From the NCBI RefSeq assembly GCF_003010965.1, contig NZ_PGGM01000006.1, positions 62,001 to 126,000 of the forward strand: a stretch of 64,000 nt of DNA. The letters run 5' to 3'. Position 1 is the stretch's first letter, and every line of letters starts with the position of its first letter. Positions 1-11,055 of this stretch are shown here, piece by piece. The translations under genes and the position numbers were made by a program. The notes below the pieces were generated by a model. That model was not told the DNA's origin. It saw only the letters and a program-made list of their open reading frames with translations, and searched no databases. Source of the stretch: Phyllobacterium sophorae (lineage in GTDB: Bacteria > Pseudomonadota > Alphaproteobacteria > Rhizobiales > Rhizobiaceae).

Positions 1-462
1 ATATCCATCCAACGCAAAGTCCGCCGCATTGCCATCGACGCGGATGCGGCGATAATCGCCGGAGAGGCGGGCATAGAGCGCGTGCTGCTCAATGCTGACA
101 TCGCTGTTCTTTGGCAGGTTGGCGCGGATGCGCACCTCGCAATCGGAGAGGCTGAGCCACGGCGCGTTGACGACATGGATGAGCAAAGCCTGATCCTTCA
201 CCACCATGGTTGAGGCCGTTTCGCACGCGTTGGAGAACCAGCTCGATGTCCAGTTGGAAAGCCAGCCGGATCGAATGCTGGTCATGGCAACTGACCAGGG
301 CAGGGTGTCTGTGGTGGTGAATTCGACCCTGCTCGCTTCGCCGGTGATACTGACATTTTTGATCTGCGCGATATCGAGCGGGGCTTTGAGTGCTTCAGCG
401 CTTGCCGCGGTGGGTGTTAGGGTTTGGAAAAGCAGTAATATTGAAACATACAGGTTGAGCAT
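1..462 (-). CDS. Secreted protein of unknown function, truncated by the window edge
   Basis: An open frame runs from an ATG at 462 to the window edge, giving 154 residues with no stop, so the C-terminus is missing. AGGA lies 9 bases before the ATG. The first 22 or so residues form a signal peptide (hydrophobic VSILLLFQTL, then TAASAEA with a likely cleavage after ASA), so the product should be exported to the periplasm or beyond. The mature part is rich in beta-prone and polar residues and has two cysteines (in NACETA and LSDCEV) that could form a disulphide. I recognise no domain. It is divergent from the AraC-type regulator starting at 610, so the two may share a control region. The function is unknown; export is the only confident inference. 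Confidence 0.6.
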   Translation of the reverse strand, partial: MLNLYVSILLLFQTLTPTAASAEALKAPLDIAQIKNVSITGEASRVEFTTTDTLPWSVAMTSIRSGWLSNWTSSWFSNACETASTMVVKDQALLIHVVNAPWLSLSDCEVRIRANLPKNSDVSIEQHALYARLSGDYRRIRVDGNAADFALDGY

Positions 463-609
463 GACGTGTTCCTGTGGCTTGCCGCCTTGATTGGCGCTGG
501 AACCACGGCGCTCGTTTTCTTCGGCAATTTCGACCTTGATCGCATTTCAGGTCGTCCGCAAACGCGATTCAGGACATAGTGGCGTTCATAATTTCAACGG
601 TTGCTGTCC

Positions 610-1671
610 ATGCTCTTTGTCCCATTGCCCTTTGTTGTTGCTTTCCTGCTCCTCATCCTGCTGGTCCAGATGATCAGGCGGAATGACGGCAATGCTCCCA
701 ATCCGTTCTTTACGGCCCTGATCGCAGTCTATGTGCTGCAATCTGTGGTGATTGGCGTGCGATGGGGCTATGGGGTTCTGCAGATACTGCCGTTTCAGGC
801 TGTGCTCGCAGCAATTGTTCCCTCGCTCGCCTGGTTGAGTTTCGAGGGGCTAAGAGATGGGCGCTCACCCCTGAAACGGCCACTACTGTTGGTGCACGGA
901 CTTCCAGCGTTGCTCATCGTGGGGTTCGTTGCCTTCTGGCCCGCACCTATTTCCCTTGCCCTTATTCTGATTTTTCTTGGTTATGGTATCGCGCTCACAT
1001 GGCTGGCATGGGCGGGACCGAATGCTCTCGGTTCATCGAGGCTTGATGGCGTTATCAGTACCTACCGGGCATTGCAGGTTACTGCCTTCTCGATATTGGC
1101 TTCGGGTTTGATTGATATTGTCATCAGCCTGGATTTCGCCGAAACCGGCGGCGTCTATTCGGGCGGCATCGTGGCCTTTGGCAACGTACTGGCCTTGCTC
1201 ATCCTGGGAACTGCTGCGACAGTGGCAGGTGCCAGCCAGCCACCATCAGAAGAGGCAGAAGCGGCTGCGGAGGCCGCCTCAGCGACCTCTCCCAGCGAAG
1301 AGGACGCGCAAATTGCCGCCTCGCTCGATACACTGATGCAATCCCGTACGCTCTACCGCGATGCCGATCTCAATCTGAACCGGCTCGCCCGGAAAATGGG
1401 TCTGTCAATCCGGCAAGTCTCGACCGCCATCAATCGCGTCAAATCGATGAGTGTCTCGCAATATGTCAATGATTATCGGGTAAGGGACGCTTGCCGCCTT
1501 CTGGCCGATACGGACGAACCAATCACCCGGATCATGTTCGATGCGGGTTTTCAGACGAAGTCGAATTTCAATCGCGAGTTCTTGCGTGTCACCGGCATGA
1601 GCCCGAAGGCGTGGCGTGCACGCGCTTTGAGTGCAAATGAGAGCGGTGACGTCATCCGTCTCGCCGGTTAG
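610..1671 (+). CDS. Membrane-anchored AraC-family transcriptional regulator
   Basis: The protein has 353 residues from the ATG at 610; a TTG three codons upstream is the alternative. Roughly residues 1-210 are about seven hydrophobic helices, for example LPFVVAFLLLILLVQ and ISLALILIFLGYGIAL. They are followed by an Ala/Glu-rich linker and a C-terminal AraC DNA-binding domain (about 245-345) with the two helix-turn-helix units, including LARKMGLSIRQVSTAINRV and IMFDAGFQTKSNFNREFLRV. Regulators of this shape sit in the inner membrane and are thought to sense an envelope signal. Here the likely partner is the divergent secreted protein at 1-462, though that is inference. The stop overlaps the convergent SDR by 4 bases. 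Family assignment is firm; the ligand and targets are unknown. Confidence 0.85.
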   Translation: MLFVPLPFVVAFLLLILLVQMIRRNDGNAPNPFFTALIAVYVLQSVVIGVRWGYGVLQILPFQAVLAAIVPSLAWLSFEGLRDGRSPLKRPLLLVHGLPALLIVGFVAFWPAPISLALILIFLGYGIALTWLAWAGPNALGSSRLDGVISTYRALQVTAFSILASGLIDIVISLDFAETGGVYSGGIVAFGNVLALLILGTAATVAGASQPPSEEAEAAAEAASATSPSEEDAQIAASLDTLMQSRTLYRDADLNLNRLARKMGLSIRQVSTAINRVKSMSVSQYVNDYRVRDACRLLADTDEPITRIMFDAGFQTKSNFNREFLRVTGMSPKAWRARALSANESGDVIRLAG

Positions 1672-2420
1672 TTCGGCTCGTTATAGCTCAACAATTTGCC
1701 GGCGCGCACGTCGTAAAGCTTGCCCGTCGCGTCGAGTGCAGGATCGCACAGAAGGGCGATCTTGGTGGCAACCTCGGCCGGTGTTGGCAGCGTTTCCGGA
1801 TCTTCGCCGGGCATAGCCTGCGCGCGCATGGCAGTGCGGGTTGCACCTGGATTGACCGAGTTGATGCGCAGACGGGTCTGGCGCGATTCCTCAGCCCAGG
1901 TCCGCGCCATGACTTCGACAGCAGCTTTGGATGCCGCATAGGGTCCCCAATAAGCACGCGCCGTATGGGCAACGCCCGATGACAGGAAGATAGCCCGGCC
2001 AGCGTCAGAAAGCTTCAAAAGTGGATCGGTGGTTCGGATCAGGCGCCAGACGCTCGATACATTGATCGCCATCAGTTTGTCGAAGACCTTTGCCTCGACG
2101 TGCCCGATCGGTGAAATCGTGCCGAGAAAACCGGCATTGGCTACCATGATGTCAAGCTTGCCCCAGCGCTCATGGATCGAGCCGCCAAGCCGGTCAATGG
2201 CAGGCATGTCAGTAAGGTCCAGTGGGACCAGCGTTGCGGTTCCGCCTGCAGCTTTGATTTCGTCGTCGAGGTCTTCAAGTCCGCCCACGGTGCGGGCAAC
2301 AGCGATCACATGAGCACCGCGCGTTGCAAGTTCTTTGGAAAGGAAATAGCCAATGCCACGGGATGCGCCGGTGACAAGCGCAAGCTTGCCGTCCAGCCGA
2401 AAACTGCCGTCAGATATCAT
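1668..2420 (-). CDS. SDR family NAD(P)-dependent oxidoreductase
   Basis: This is a classical short-chain dehydrogenase of 250 residues. It has a Rossmann nucleotide-binding motif TGASRGIG at residues 18-25, the structural ANAG at 94-97, catalytic Ser148, and Tyr161 and Lys165 in the YxxxK motif (YAASK). It starts 6 bases after the purF stop codon on the same strand, so it is probably co-transcribed from the purF promoter. The same SDR-next-to-purF arrangement is, as I recall, usual in Brucella relatives. The substrate cannot be read from the sequence. Its 3' end overlaps the convergent AraC-type gene by 4 bases. Confidence 0.9.
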   Translation of the reverse strand: MISDGSFRLDGKLALVTGASRGIGYFLSKELATRGAHVIAVARTVGGLEDLDDEIKAAGGTATLVPLDLTDMPAIDRLGGSIHERWGKLDIMVANAGFLGTISPIGHVEAKVFDKLMAINVSSVWRLIRTTDPLLKLSDAGRAIFLSSGVAHTARAYWGPYAASKAAVEVMARTWAEESRQTRLRINSVNPGATRTAMRAQAMPGEDPETLPTPAEVATKIALLCDPALDATGKLYDVRAGKLLSYNEPN

Positions 2421-2426
2421 AAGTGC

Positions 2427-3920
2427 TCAACCGTTATTTGCGAGAAGCGAAAGCTTGTGGACGTTGCTAGGGCCGTCCTTGTCGAGGAGCCGCGTCGGAT
2501 AATCGCCAGTGAAATAGTGATCGGTGAACAGCGGTGCGCGTGGATCACGTGGAGCCCCGCTGACAGCCTTATACAGCCCGTCGATCGACAGGAATGCCAG
2601 TGAATCCGCGCCGATGTAATCACACATCGCAGCAAGGCTCGTATATTGGTTAGCGAGGAGCTTGTCTGCATCTGGCGTGTCGATACCATAGAAGTCGGGA
2701 TGGTAAATCATCGGGCTGGCAACCCGGATATGCACCTCGCGTGCACCGGCATCGCGGATCATCTGCACGATCTTGACCGAAGTCGTTCCGCGCACGATTG
2801 AATCATCGACCAGCACGACGCGCTTGCCTTCGATCACGGCGCGATTGGCCGAATGCTTCAGCTTTACGCCAAAGGCTCTGATTGACTGCGTCGGCTCGAT
2901 GAAGGTGCGTCCGACGTAATGGTTGCGGATAATGCCCAGCTCAAAGGGAATGCCGCTTTCCTGAGCAAAACCGATGGCTGCAGGCGTGCCGCCATCCGGA
3001 ACCGGTACAACCACATCAGCCTCGAGAGGCGCCTCCTTGGCGAGGTTGATGCCCATATTTTTGCGCGCATTATAAACGTTGCGGCCGCCCACGACTGAAT
3101 CCGGACGGGCGAAATAGACGTATTCGAACAGGCAAAGGCGTTCCTGTTTCGGAATTTGCGGTTTGTACGTCTCAATGCTGATCGAGCCATCCTGCTGGAT
3201 TTCGCAAACGACCACTTCGCCATTTTCAATGTCACGTACAAATTTTGCACCGATAATGTCGAGTGCACAGGTTTCCGAGGCAAAGATCGGCTTGCCGTCG
3301 AGGTCACCCATCACCAGCGGACGGATACCGATCGGATCGCGCGCTGCGATCAGCTTGGTGCGGGTGAGAGCGAGCATCGCATAACCGCCTTCCATCTGAC
3401 GGATCGCGTCGATGAAACGGTCGCTGGAAGAAGCATGGCGTGAACGGGCAATGAGATGCAGCACAACTTCCGTATCGGAGTTGGACTGGCAGATGGCGCC
3501 ATCGGCTATGAGCTGGCGGCGCAAGGTCAGACCATTGGTGAAATTGCCATTGTGGGCGATGGCGATCCCGCCGATTTCCAACTCGGCAAGCAGAGGCTGA
3601 ACGTTGCGAAGAGCTGCATCGCCAGTCGTCGAGTATCGCACATGGCCGATTGCCCTATCGCCAGGCAGTTGGGCGAGAGTAGCCGGATTGGTGTAGTGAT
3701 CACCAACAAGTCCCATGCGGCGTTCCGAACAGAATTGGCCACCATCATAAGAGACGATACCGGCCGCTTCCTGTCCCCGATGCTGCAGGGCATGCAGCCC
3801 GAGCGCAGTCAGGGTTGCTGCGTCGGGATGCCCCAAAATGCCAAACACACCGCACTCTTCGTGCAGTGTGTCGTCATCGAGGGACATCAATTGGGTATCG
3901 TTACGAGAAATGTCGGTCAT
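2427..3920 (-). CDS. purF: Amidophosphoribosyltransferase
   Basis: PurF catalyses the first committed step of purine synthesis, making phosphoribosylamine from PRPP and glutamine in the cytoplasm. The 497-residue protein has an N-terminal glutaminase domain with the nucleophile Cys23 (EECGVFG), preceded by a short propeptide that is normally removed, and conserved HALQHRGQEAAG. The C-terminal phosphoribosyltransferase domain carries the PRPP-binding motif VVLVDDSIVRGTTS near residues 357-370. The length is normal. Met12 is a possible internal start, but the ATG at 3920 gives a standard propeptide. It is followed by the SDR at 6 bases and preceded by cvpA 85 bases upstream, recalling the cvpA-purF pairing of Escherichia coli. 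Confidence 0.98.
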   Translation of the reverse strand: MTDISRNDTQLMSLDDDTLHEECGVFGILGHPDAATLTALGLHALQHRGQEAAGIVSYDGGQFCSERRMGLVGDHYTNPATLAQLPGDRAIGHVRYSTTGDAALRNVQPLLAELEIGGIAIAHNGNFTNGLTLRRQLIADGAICQSNSDTEVVLHLIARSRHASSSDRFIDAIRQMEGGYAMLALTRTKLIAARDPIGIRPLVMGDLDGKPIFASETCALDIIGAKFVRDIENGEVVVCEIQQDGSISIETYKPQIPKQERLCLFEYVYFARPDSVVGGRNVYNARKNMGINLAKEAPLEADVVVPVPDGGTPAAIGFAQESGIPFELGIIRNHYVGRTFIEPTQSIRAFGVKLKHSANRAVIEGKRVVLVDDSIVRGTTSVKIVQMIRDAGAREVHIRVASPMIYHPDFYGIDTPDADKLLANQYTSLAAMCDYIGADSLAFLSIDGLYKAVSGAPRDPRAPLFTDHYFTGDYPTRLLDKDGPSNVHKLSLLANNG

Positions 3921-4005
3921 TACCGCCAGCCTTTCGCCGCAGATTCAATTGTGCCTATGTCGCATTATGCCACACTATATGGGGCATTACCAAGCAAACG
4001 CCAAG

Positions 4006-4605
4006 TTACTGGTTTGTCGCACCTTCTGGTGGGATATCTTCCTTTGGCTCAGGCGCGGACGTTCCGTCGGGTGTTGCCTCAGGCGCAGTGGTCGTTCCTG
4101 GCTTCAAGCGTTTCAAGATTGTTGATTCCGGGTCTTCTGGGAGCAGACCGATCAGCTTTGCACCAAGCTGGTCGATCATCGGCTTGGATTTTGCCTGCCC
4201 CACCCATGCTGGCTGGTTTTCGGGAACGAGCCAGTTGAAGAACAACATGGCCACGACCACAAGCAGGATGCCGCGTGCGGCGCCAAAAAGGAAACCCAGC
4301 GTGCGATCCAAGGCACCGATTCGGCTATCGATGATGAAATCAGCAATCTTCATTGTAATGATGGACACAACAATCAGCGTGACGACGAAAACAAGCCCAG
4401 CGGCCGCGATCTGTGCGATGGTTTCATTGCTGATATAGGGGGTCAGGAAAGGCACGACCGGCTTATAAAAAAGGTAGGCTGCGGCCGCTGCTGCTGCCCA
4501 GGATACAACCGATAGAACCTCGCGAGAGAATCCGCGTACCATGGCAAGGACTGCCGAAACGAGGGTGATGCCCAATAGTATTCCGTCAAGCAACGTAATC
4601 GGCAT
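4006..4605 (-). CDS. cvpA: CvpA family membrane protein
   Basis: This is a 199-residue inner-membrane protein with four hydrophobic segments in the first 150 residues (ITLLDGILLGITLVSAVLAM, VVSWAAAAAAAYLF, IAAAGLVFVVTLIVVSII, GILLVVVAMLFFNWLV) and a Pro/Glu/Thr-rich cytoplasmic tail ending PKEDIPPEGATNQ. Family members are linked to colicin V production, biofilm and envelope stress; the biochemical role is unsettled. The ATG at 4605 has GGGGATG about 8 bases upstream. The neighbour order radA-cvpA-purF is one I associate with Brucella and Rhizobium relatives, and the CvpA-PurF pairing is widespread in bacteria. Confidence 0.93.
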   Translation of the reverse strand: MPITLLDGILLGITLVSAVLAMVRGFSREVLSVVSWAAAAAAAYLFYKPVVPFLTPYISNETIAQIAAAGLVFVVTLIVVSIITMKIADFIIDSRIGALDRTLGFLFGAARGILLVVVAMLFFNWLVPENQPAWVGQAKSKPMIDQLGAKLIGLLPEDPESTILKRLKPGTTTAPEATPDGTSAPEPKEDIPPEGATNQ

Positions 4606-4647
4606 TTATTTTCATCCCCAATCATTCTGACCGAAAGGCCACACTGG

Positions 4648-6048
4648 TCAGTCTTCGCGTTGTCTCTTCCCGGGTCCCGACGCCGCAATCCGGGCCACAA
4701 GGTCCGGTAGCGAAGCCGTTTCGGTCAGACGAGCATTGCCGTTCTTTGACACGTCGTTACTTCCCTTGGGAAGAACAGCCTGCTTGAACCCAAGCTTATC
4801 TGCTTCCTTCAGTCTCTGTACCGCGTGCGCCACCGGGCGAACCGCGCCAGATAAACTGACTTCGCCGAAATAGACGCAATCGGCGGGAAGGGCAATACCG
4901 GCGATCGAGGAAACCAGTGCAGATGCAACCGCAAGGTCAGCTGCGGGCTCGGTTATGCGATATCCACCGGCGACATTTAGATAAACATCGTGCTGACCAA
5001 ATCTTACACCGCAATGCGCTTCGAGCACAGCGAGTATCATCGATAGCCGATTGCCGTCCCAACCCACAACGGCGCGCCGGGGGGTGCCAAGTGTCGACGG
5101 AGCGACCAGCGCCTGTATTTCCACGAGAATCGGGCGTGTACCTTCCATCCCGGCAAAAACTGCGGCTCCGGGAGATTTTTCATTGCGTTCGCCAAGAAAA
5201 AGTTCGGAAGGATTCGCGACCTCGCGCAAACCGCGGTCGGACATTTCAAACACACCGATTTCATCGGTCGGTCCGAATCGGTTCTTTACGGTGCGAAGAA
5301 TGCGGTAATGATGGCCGCCTTCACCTTCAAAATACAACACCGCATCGACCATGTGCTCGACGACCCGGGGTCCGGCGATCTGGCCCTCCTTGGTTACATG
5401 GCCCACGAGAACGACAGCGGCACCGGTTTGCTTTGCATAACGAATCATCGCTTGTGCGCCGGCACGTACCTGCGTCACGGTACCCGGAGCCGAATCGGCC
5501 GCGTCGGTCCACAGTGTCTGAATCGAGTCGATGATGATCAGGTCCGGTCGCTTTGCGTCGGATATCGTTGCCAGAATGTCCTCTACGTTGGTTTCCGCCG
5601 CTAGCAAAACATCCGTATCTGCCGCATGCAGCCGCTGGGCTCGCAACCGGATCTGCGCCACCGCCTCTTCACCCGAAACATACACGACACGGTGGCCCTG
5701 GCGTGCCAGCGCAGCCGCTGCTTGCGTAAGCAGCGTCGACTTGCCGATCCCGGGATCGCCGCCAACCAATATGGCTGAACCGCGAACAAAACCACCACCG
5801 GTAACGCGGTCAAGTTCGCCGATCCCTGACTTGATGCGTGGCGCATCCTCGATTTCACCCGAGAGGGAGGTGAGCGCGACCGCACGGCCTTTTCGTCCCG
5901 ACACTTTACCCGGTCCGCTACCGATGCCGCCGGATGTGCCTTCCTCGACAAGTGTGTTCCACTCGCCGCATTCATCGCACTTTCCTGCCCAGCGCGTGTG
6001 TACTGCCCCGCAATTCTGGCAGATAAACTGGATTCTCGGCCTCGCCAT
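4648..6048 (-). CDS. radA: DNA repair protein RadA
   Basis: RadA is a RecA-like ATPase that promotes branch migration of recombination intermediates. The 466-residue protein starts with a four-cysteine zinc finger (Cys10, Cys13, Cys24, Cys27). It is followed by the Walker A motif GGDPGIGKST at 96-105, the RadA-specific KNRFG motif (in TVKNRFGPTDEIG) and a C-terminal Lon-protease-like domain (IQALVAPSTLGTPRR onward). The length is usual. The start ATG shares one base with the alr stop codon (TAATG), so the two are translationally coupled. All diagnostic motifs are present. Confidence 0.98.
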   Translation of the reverse strand: MARPRIQFICQNCGAVHTRWAGKCDECGEWNTLVEEGTSGGIGSGPGKVSGRKGRAVALTSLSGEIEDAPRIKSGIGELDRVTGGGFVRGSAILVGGDPGIGKSTLLTQAAAALARQGHRVVYVSGEEAVAQIRLRAQRLHAADTDVLLAAETNVEDILATISDAKRPDLIIIDSIQTLWTDAADSAPGTVTQVRAGAQAMIRYAKQTGAAVVLVGHVTKEGQIAGPRVVEHMVDAVLYFEGEGGHHYRILRTVKNRFGPTDEIGVFEMSDRGLREVANPSELFLGERNEKSPGAAVFAGMEGTRPILVEIQALVAPSTLGTPRRAVVGWDGNRLSMILAVLEAHCGVRFGQHDVYLNVAGGYRITEPAADLAVASALVSSIAGIALPADCVYFGEVSLSGAVRPVAHAVQRLKEADKLGFKQAVLPKGSNDVSKNGNARLTETASLPDLVARIAASGPGKRQRED

Positions 6049-7221
6049 TACGCGCTTTTTCCTGAATGGAGGTAACGGCGGTGATAACGGTTTCCAAGGC
6101 CTGTCAGTAATTCATAACCTATCGTTCCCGCCGAGCGGGCGGCGTCGTCAAGGGCGATGTTCGGCCCGAAGAGCTCGATGTAGTCGCCTGGCTTTACGGC
6201 ATCTCGGGCGAGATCGGTAATGTCGAAAGATGTAAGGTCCATGGTGACCCGGCCAATGACCGGCACCTTCTTGCCGGCCACGAATCCTTCGCCCCCGCCG
6301 GGGACCGCATTGCGCAGTGGCACGCCGCTGCCGGATGCGGACCGGAGATACCCGTCCGCATAGCCGACGGAACAAATGGCAATTCGAGAATCGCGGTGAA
6401 GTGTCGTCGTCGCACCGTAGCCAACGGTTTCACCCTTCAAACCAGTTTGGATCTGCACGATACGCGCCTCCAGAGTCACAACCGGCCGCATGGGATTGGG
6501 CGTGTCCGAAAGCGGCTCCCCGCCATAAATCGCAATGCCCGGGCGATTGAGATCGAATTCGCTGCCTGCCGGATGAAAGATGCCAGGAGAATTGGCTATG
6601 CTGGATTCAATTCCTGCAAAGGCGGCGTTAAGCTCTTGAAAAGATTCGAATTGCTTCTGGTTCAACACATGAGCGCGGTCATCGGCCGTTGCCAGGTGTG
6701 TGATCAGAAGGATTGGTTTGTCGGCCCGTTCATCGGCGGCAAAGGCAAGCGCTTCATCGACGTTGAGGCCCAGCCGGTTCATGCCCGTGTCGACGATCAG
6801 CGCAAAAGGCAGCTTGTCGCTGCGGCCGTCGTTCAGTTGATTCCAAAGGCCGAGCTGGTCGGTCGAGCCCAAAACCGGGATCAGGTCGGACTGTTCATAG
6901 ACCGGAAATGCATCGGCAAAAAAGCCATTGAGGACGAACACCCGTGCATCGGGCGTAACTGCTTTGACACGCAGTCCCTCTTCGGCCAGCGCCACGAAGA
7001 ACGTGCTGCAGCCGGCTTGCCACAACGCCGGTACGACATGCACGATGCCAAGGCCGTAGGCGTCGGCCTTTACGACCGCACCTGTCTGAGCCGGTTTCGA
7101 CTTGTCCGCGAGGAACTTCCAGTTGGCCACAAGCGCGTCGAGGTCGATCGTAAGCCGACCGCCGGCCAGCCGTGGATCGGCGCCGGTAGTTGTGATGTGG
7201 GGTTTATTGGCCGTCAAATGA

Positions 7222-8715
<1,494 letters not shown>

Positions 8716-8927
8716 TTCGTGTTTCCCCGTTCTCCATCACTATGGCCATGGCGTTTTTGTCGACACAACGCAGGGGTGGAATATACATTTCCATCCACAC
8801 AAGAAGTACAAAACAGGAGGTTTACTGCTTGACACTCGGCCACTGATTTGGCGCGCGATTCGCCCTCGCAGTCTACACTGTTCGGGTCAGATATCGCAAT
8901 TCGCCCTGCTGTGGAAAAGCAAACGAA

Positions 8928-8957
8928 ATCCATCCGCAAGTGACCTCGCGGATGGAT
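8928..8957 (-). terminator. Hairpin downstream of cfa
   Basis: A perfect 10-base inverted repeat (ATCCATCCGC / GCGGATGGAT) with a 10-base loop lies 31 bases after the cfa stop codon. The T-run that follows on the minus strand is short (TTTCGTTT), so this is a plausible but weak intrinsic terminator separating cfa from dnaB. Confidence 0.55.
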
Positions 8958-8988
8958 GAAAATGAAAGGCAGTCAAAACCGTACAGCG

Positions 8989-10269
8989 CTACCGGCCAGC
9001 CACCGATTCCTTCGTATTGACCTGGCTGTTGGCAGAACTGCGTTCGCACTCCAGCCGCTTGAGCCGCTTTTCTTCCTTCTCGATATAGTTCCGCGTCAGT
9101 GGCACGGCCTCCTGCCGATGCGCCAGCTGGATCTGGAATACGACGAGGTTCTGCCAGCGGAAGGCAGCTTCAGAGGCTGCGAGATAGAATTCCCACATCC
9201 GGCAGAAGCGTTCATCGTAGATCGCCTTGGCCTTCTCGCGGTTGGCCATGAAGCGTTCCCGCCAGATCCGCAGGGTATCGGCATAGTGAAGGCGCAGGAT
9301 TTCAATATCCGTGATCACCAAGCCTGCCTTTTCAATGTGCGGGACGACTTCGGACAAAGCAGGAATATAGCCGCCTGGGAAGATGTATTTCTGGATAAAA
9401 GCGTTGGTGTAGGACGGACCGTCGGAGCGTCCAATGGAATGCAGGAGGAAGACACCGTCCTTCTTTAGCAAGCGTGCCGTATGGTGGAAGTATTCCGGGA
9501 AATGCCCGATACCGACATGTTCGAACATCCCGACCGAAACGATGCGGTCGAAACTATCCTCGATGGTCCGGTAGTCGCGCAGGTCAAACCGCGCCCGCGC
9601 GGTCAGACCTTCCTCGAAAGCGCGCTTGTTGGCGATGCCGTGCTGCTCCTGGGATAGCGTTACACCCGTCACGTCAGCTTGAAGGTGCTTGGCGAGATAA
9701 AGCCCCAGCCCACCCCAGCCACATCCTATGTCGAGCGTCCTTTGACCTCTCTGGACCAGCAACTTGGCTGCGATGTGCCGTTTTTTTGCCAGTTGCGCTT
9801 CTTCCAGGCTGGCATCCGGCCGTTCGAAATAGGCACAGGAATATTGCATGTCCGTATCGAGAAACAGCCGGTAGAGGTCTTCCGACAGATCGTAATGCCT
9901 CTGCACGTTGCTGGAGGCGCGCGTCAGGGTATTCATCTGGTGCAAGCGTCTGGTAGCACGGCGGATGCCTTCGATGGCCAGCATCCAAGGCTCTTTGGCA
10001 ACTGTCGCACCAGTATTCTCGAAGATGATCTTGAGGACATCGTATATGTCGCCGTCAAGAACATCGATTTCGCCGTTCATGTAGGCTTCGGCGAAATGCA
10101 GTGACGGGTCGAAGGCGATTTTCCGCTCCGCTACAGCGCTATTGATACGGAAGTGTATTGGCTCACCGGTCCCGTCGCCGAACGTTCGGGCTTTGCCGGA
10201 TGAGTCGGTTATAATTAACGTGCCAGTATGAACCATCCGCGAGAGTGCGGCCTTTAGAATGGCATTCAT
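8989..10269 (-). CDS. cfa: Cyclopropane-fatty-acyl-phospholipid synthase family protein
   Basis: The enzyme transfers a methylene group from S-adenosylmethionine to unsaturated acyl chains of membrane lipids. It has the SAM-binding motif TLDIGCGWGGLGLYLAKH near residue 205, the family segments MQYSCAYF and VSVGMFEHVG, and a basic, charged C-terminus (EKEEKRLKRLECER). I place the start at the ATG at 10269 because GGAG sits 9 bases upstream; a TTG two codons earlier is the other choice. The length of 426 residues is normal for the rhizobial family. It is monocistronic, flanked by a hairpin downstream and by the rplI terminator region upstream. Confidence 0.95.
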   Translation of the reverse strand: MNAILKAALSRMVHTGTLIITDSSGKARTFGDGTGEPIHFRINSAVAERKIAFDPSLHFAEAYMNGEIDVLDGDIYDVLKIIFENTGATVAKEPWMLAIEGIRRATRRLHQMNTLTRASSNVQRHYDLSEDLYRLFLDTDMQYSCAYFERPDASLEEAQLAKKRHIAAKLLVQRGQRTLDIGCGWGGLGLYLAKHLQADVTGVTLSQEQHGIANKRAFEEGLTARARFDLRDYRTIEDSFDRIVSVGMFEHVGIGHFPEYFHHTARLLKKDGVFLLHSIGRSDGPSYTNAFIQKYIFPGGYIPALSEVVPHIEKAGLVITDIEILRLHYADTLRIWRERFMANREKAKAIYDERFCRMWEFYLAASEAAFRWQNLVVFQIQLAHRQEAVPLTRNYIEKEEKRLKRLECERSSANSQVNTKESVAGR

Positions 10270-10386
10270 GAACAATCTCCATCATTGACGACAGAGCTCG
10301 GCCATTGAGAGACTCGAGAGGAGTCTAGGTCGGGCGTGGGTAGGACAAATAAATCTAATCGTTTTTTTGTTCCTGAAAAGCAAAAA

Positions 10387-10412
10387 AACACTCGGCATCG
10401 CTGCCGAGTGTT
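10387..10412 (-). terminator. Intrinsic terminator of the rpsF-rpsR-rplI operon
   Basis: An 11-base perfect stem (AACACTCGGCA / TGCCGAGTGTT) with a 4-base loop is followed on the minus strand by at least seven T residues. It lies 48 bases after the rplI stop. It is a textbook rho-independent terminator. Confidence 0.93.
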
Positions 10413-10459
10413 TTAAAATATTGATGGGATCATTCTTTCGAATGATCTATCGAGTAAAA

Positions 10460-11029
10460 TCAGGCGTTTTCTTCGCCTTCTTCATCTTCATCAAAGAATT
10501 CGTCGGAAAGTGGAGCTTCCTCGATGCCATAGATCGCCTCGGCCGAGGTGAGATCTTCACCCTTTACCTGACGTTCGGCTTCATCGGCCGTACGGGCAAT
10601 ATTGATGGTGACCGTTGCTTCAACTTCCGGATGCAGCACCAGAACGATGCTGTGGAGGCCGATGGTCTTGATTGGGGTGTTCAGTTCAACCTGGTTGCGG
10701 TTGATCGAGAAACCCTCAGCAGTGATCAGGTCGGCGATATCGCGTGTCGAAACCGAGCCGTAGAGCTGGCCGGTTTCGCCAGCAGAGCGTACGGCGATGA
10801 ATGATTTGCCGTCGAGCTTTTCAGCGATTGCCTGGGCTTCGGTCTTGCGTTCGAGGTTGCGGGCCTCGAGCTGGGCGCGCTGGCCTTCAAACTTCTTCTT
10901 GTTGGCTTCGTTGGCACGAAGCGCCTTGCCCTGCGGCAGGAGGAAGTTACGGGCAAAGCCGTCCTTCACCTTGACTGTTTCGCCCATCTGGCCAAGGCGG
11001 CTGATACGTTCGAGAAGAATGACTTCCAT
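10460..11029 (-). CDS. rplI: 50S ribosomal protein L9
   Basis: L9 binds 23S rRNA at the base of the L1 stalk. The 189-residue protein begins with the canonical [19 protein letters not shown], has the [13 protein letters not shown] motif and the long connecting helix rich in Lys/Glu/Arg, and ends in an acidic tail ([14 protein letters not shown]). Escherichia coli L9 has about 150 residues; the acidic C-terminal extension is typical of alphaproteobacteria. It is the last gene before a strong terminator. Confidence 0.98.
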   Translation of the reverse strand: MEVILLERISRLGQMGETVKVKDGFARNFLLPQGKALRANEANKKKFEGQRAQLEARNLERKTEAQAIAEKLDGKSFIAVRSAGETGQLYGSVSTRDIADLITAEGFSINRNQVELNTPIKTIGLHSIVLVLHPEVEATVTINIARTADEAERQVKGEDLTSAEAIYGIEEAPLSDEFFDEDEEGEENA

Positions 11030-11055
11030 TTTAATTTCCTTTCAAGGTCTGATGT

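Noticed and set aside
3456-4238. Plus-strand open frame of 260 codons
   Set aside because: It is antisense to purF and cvpA and spans their intergenic gap, so it is not a gene.
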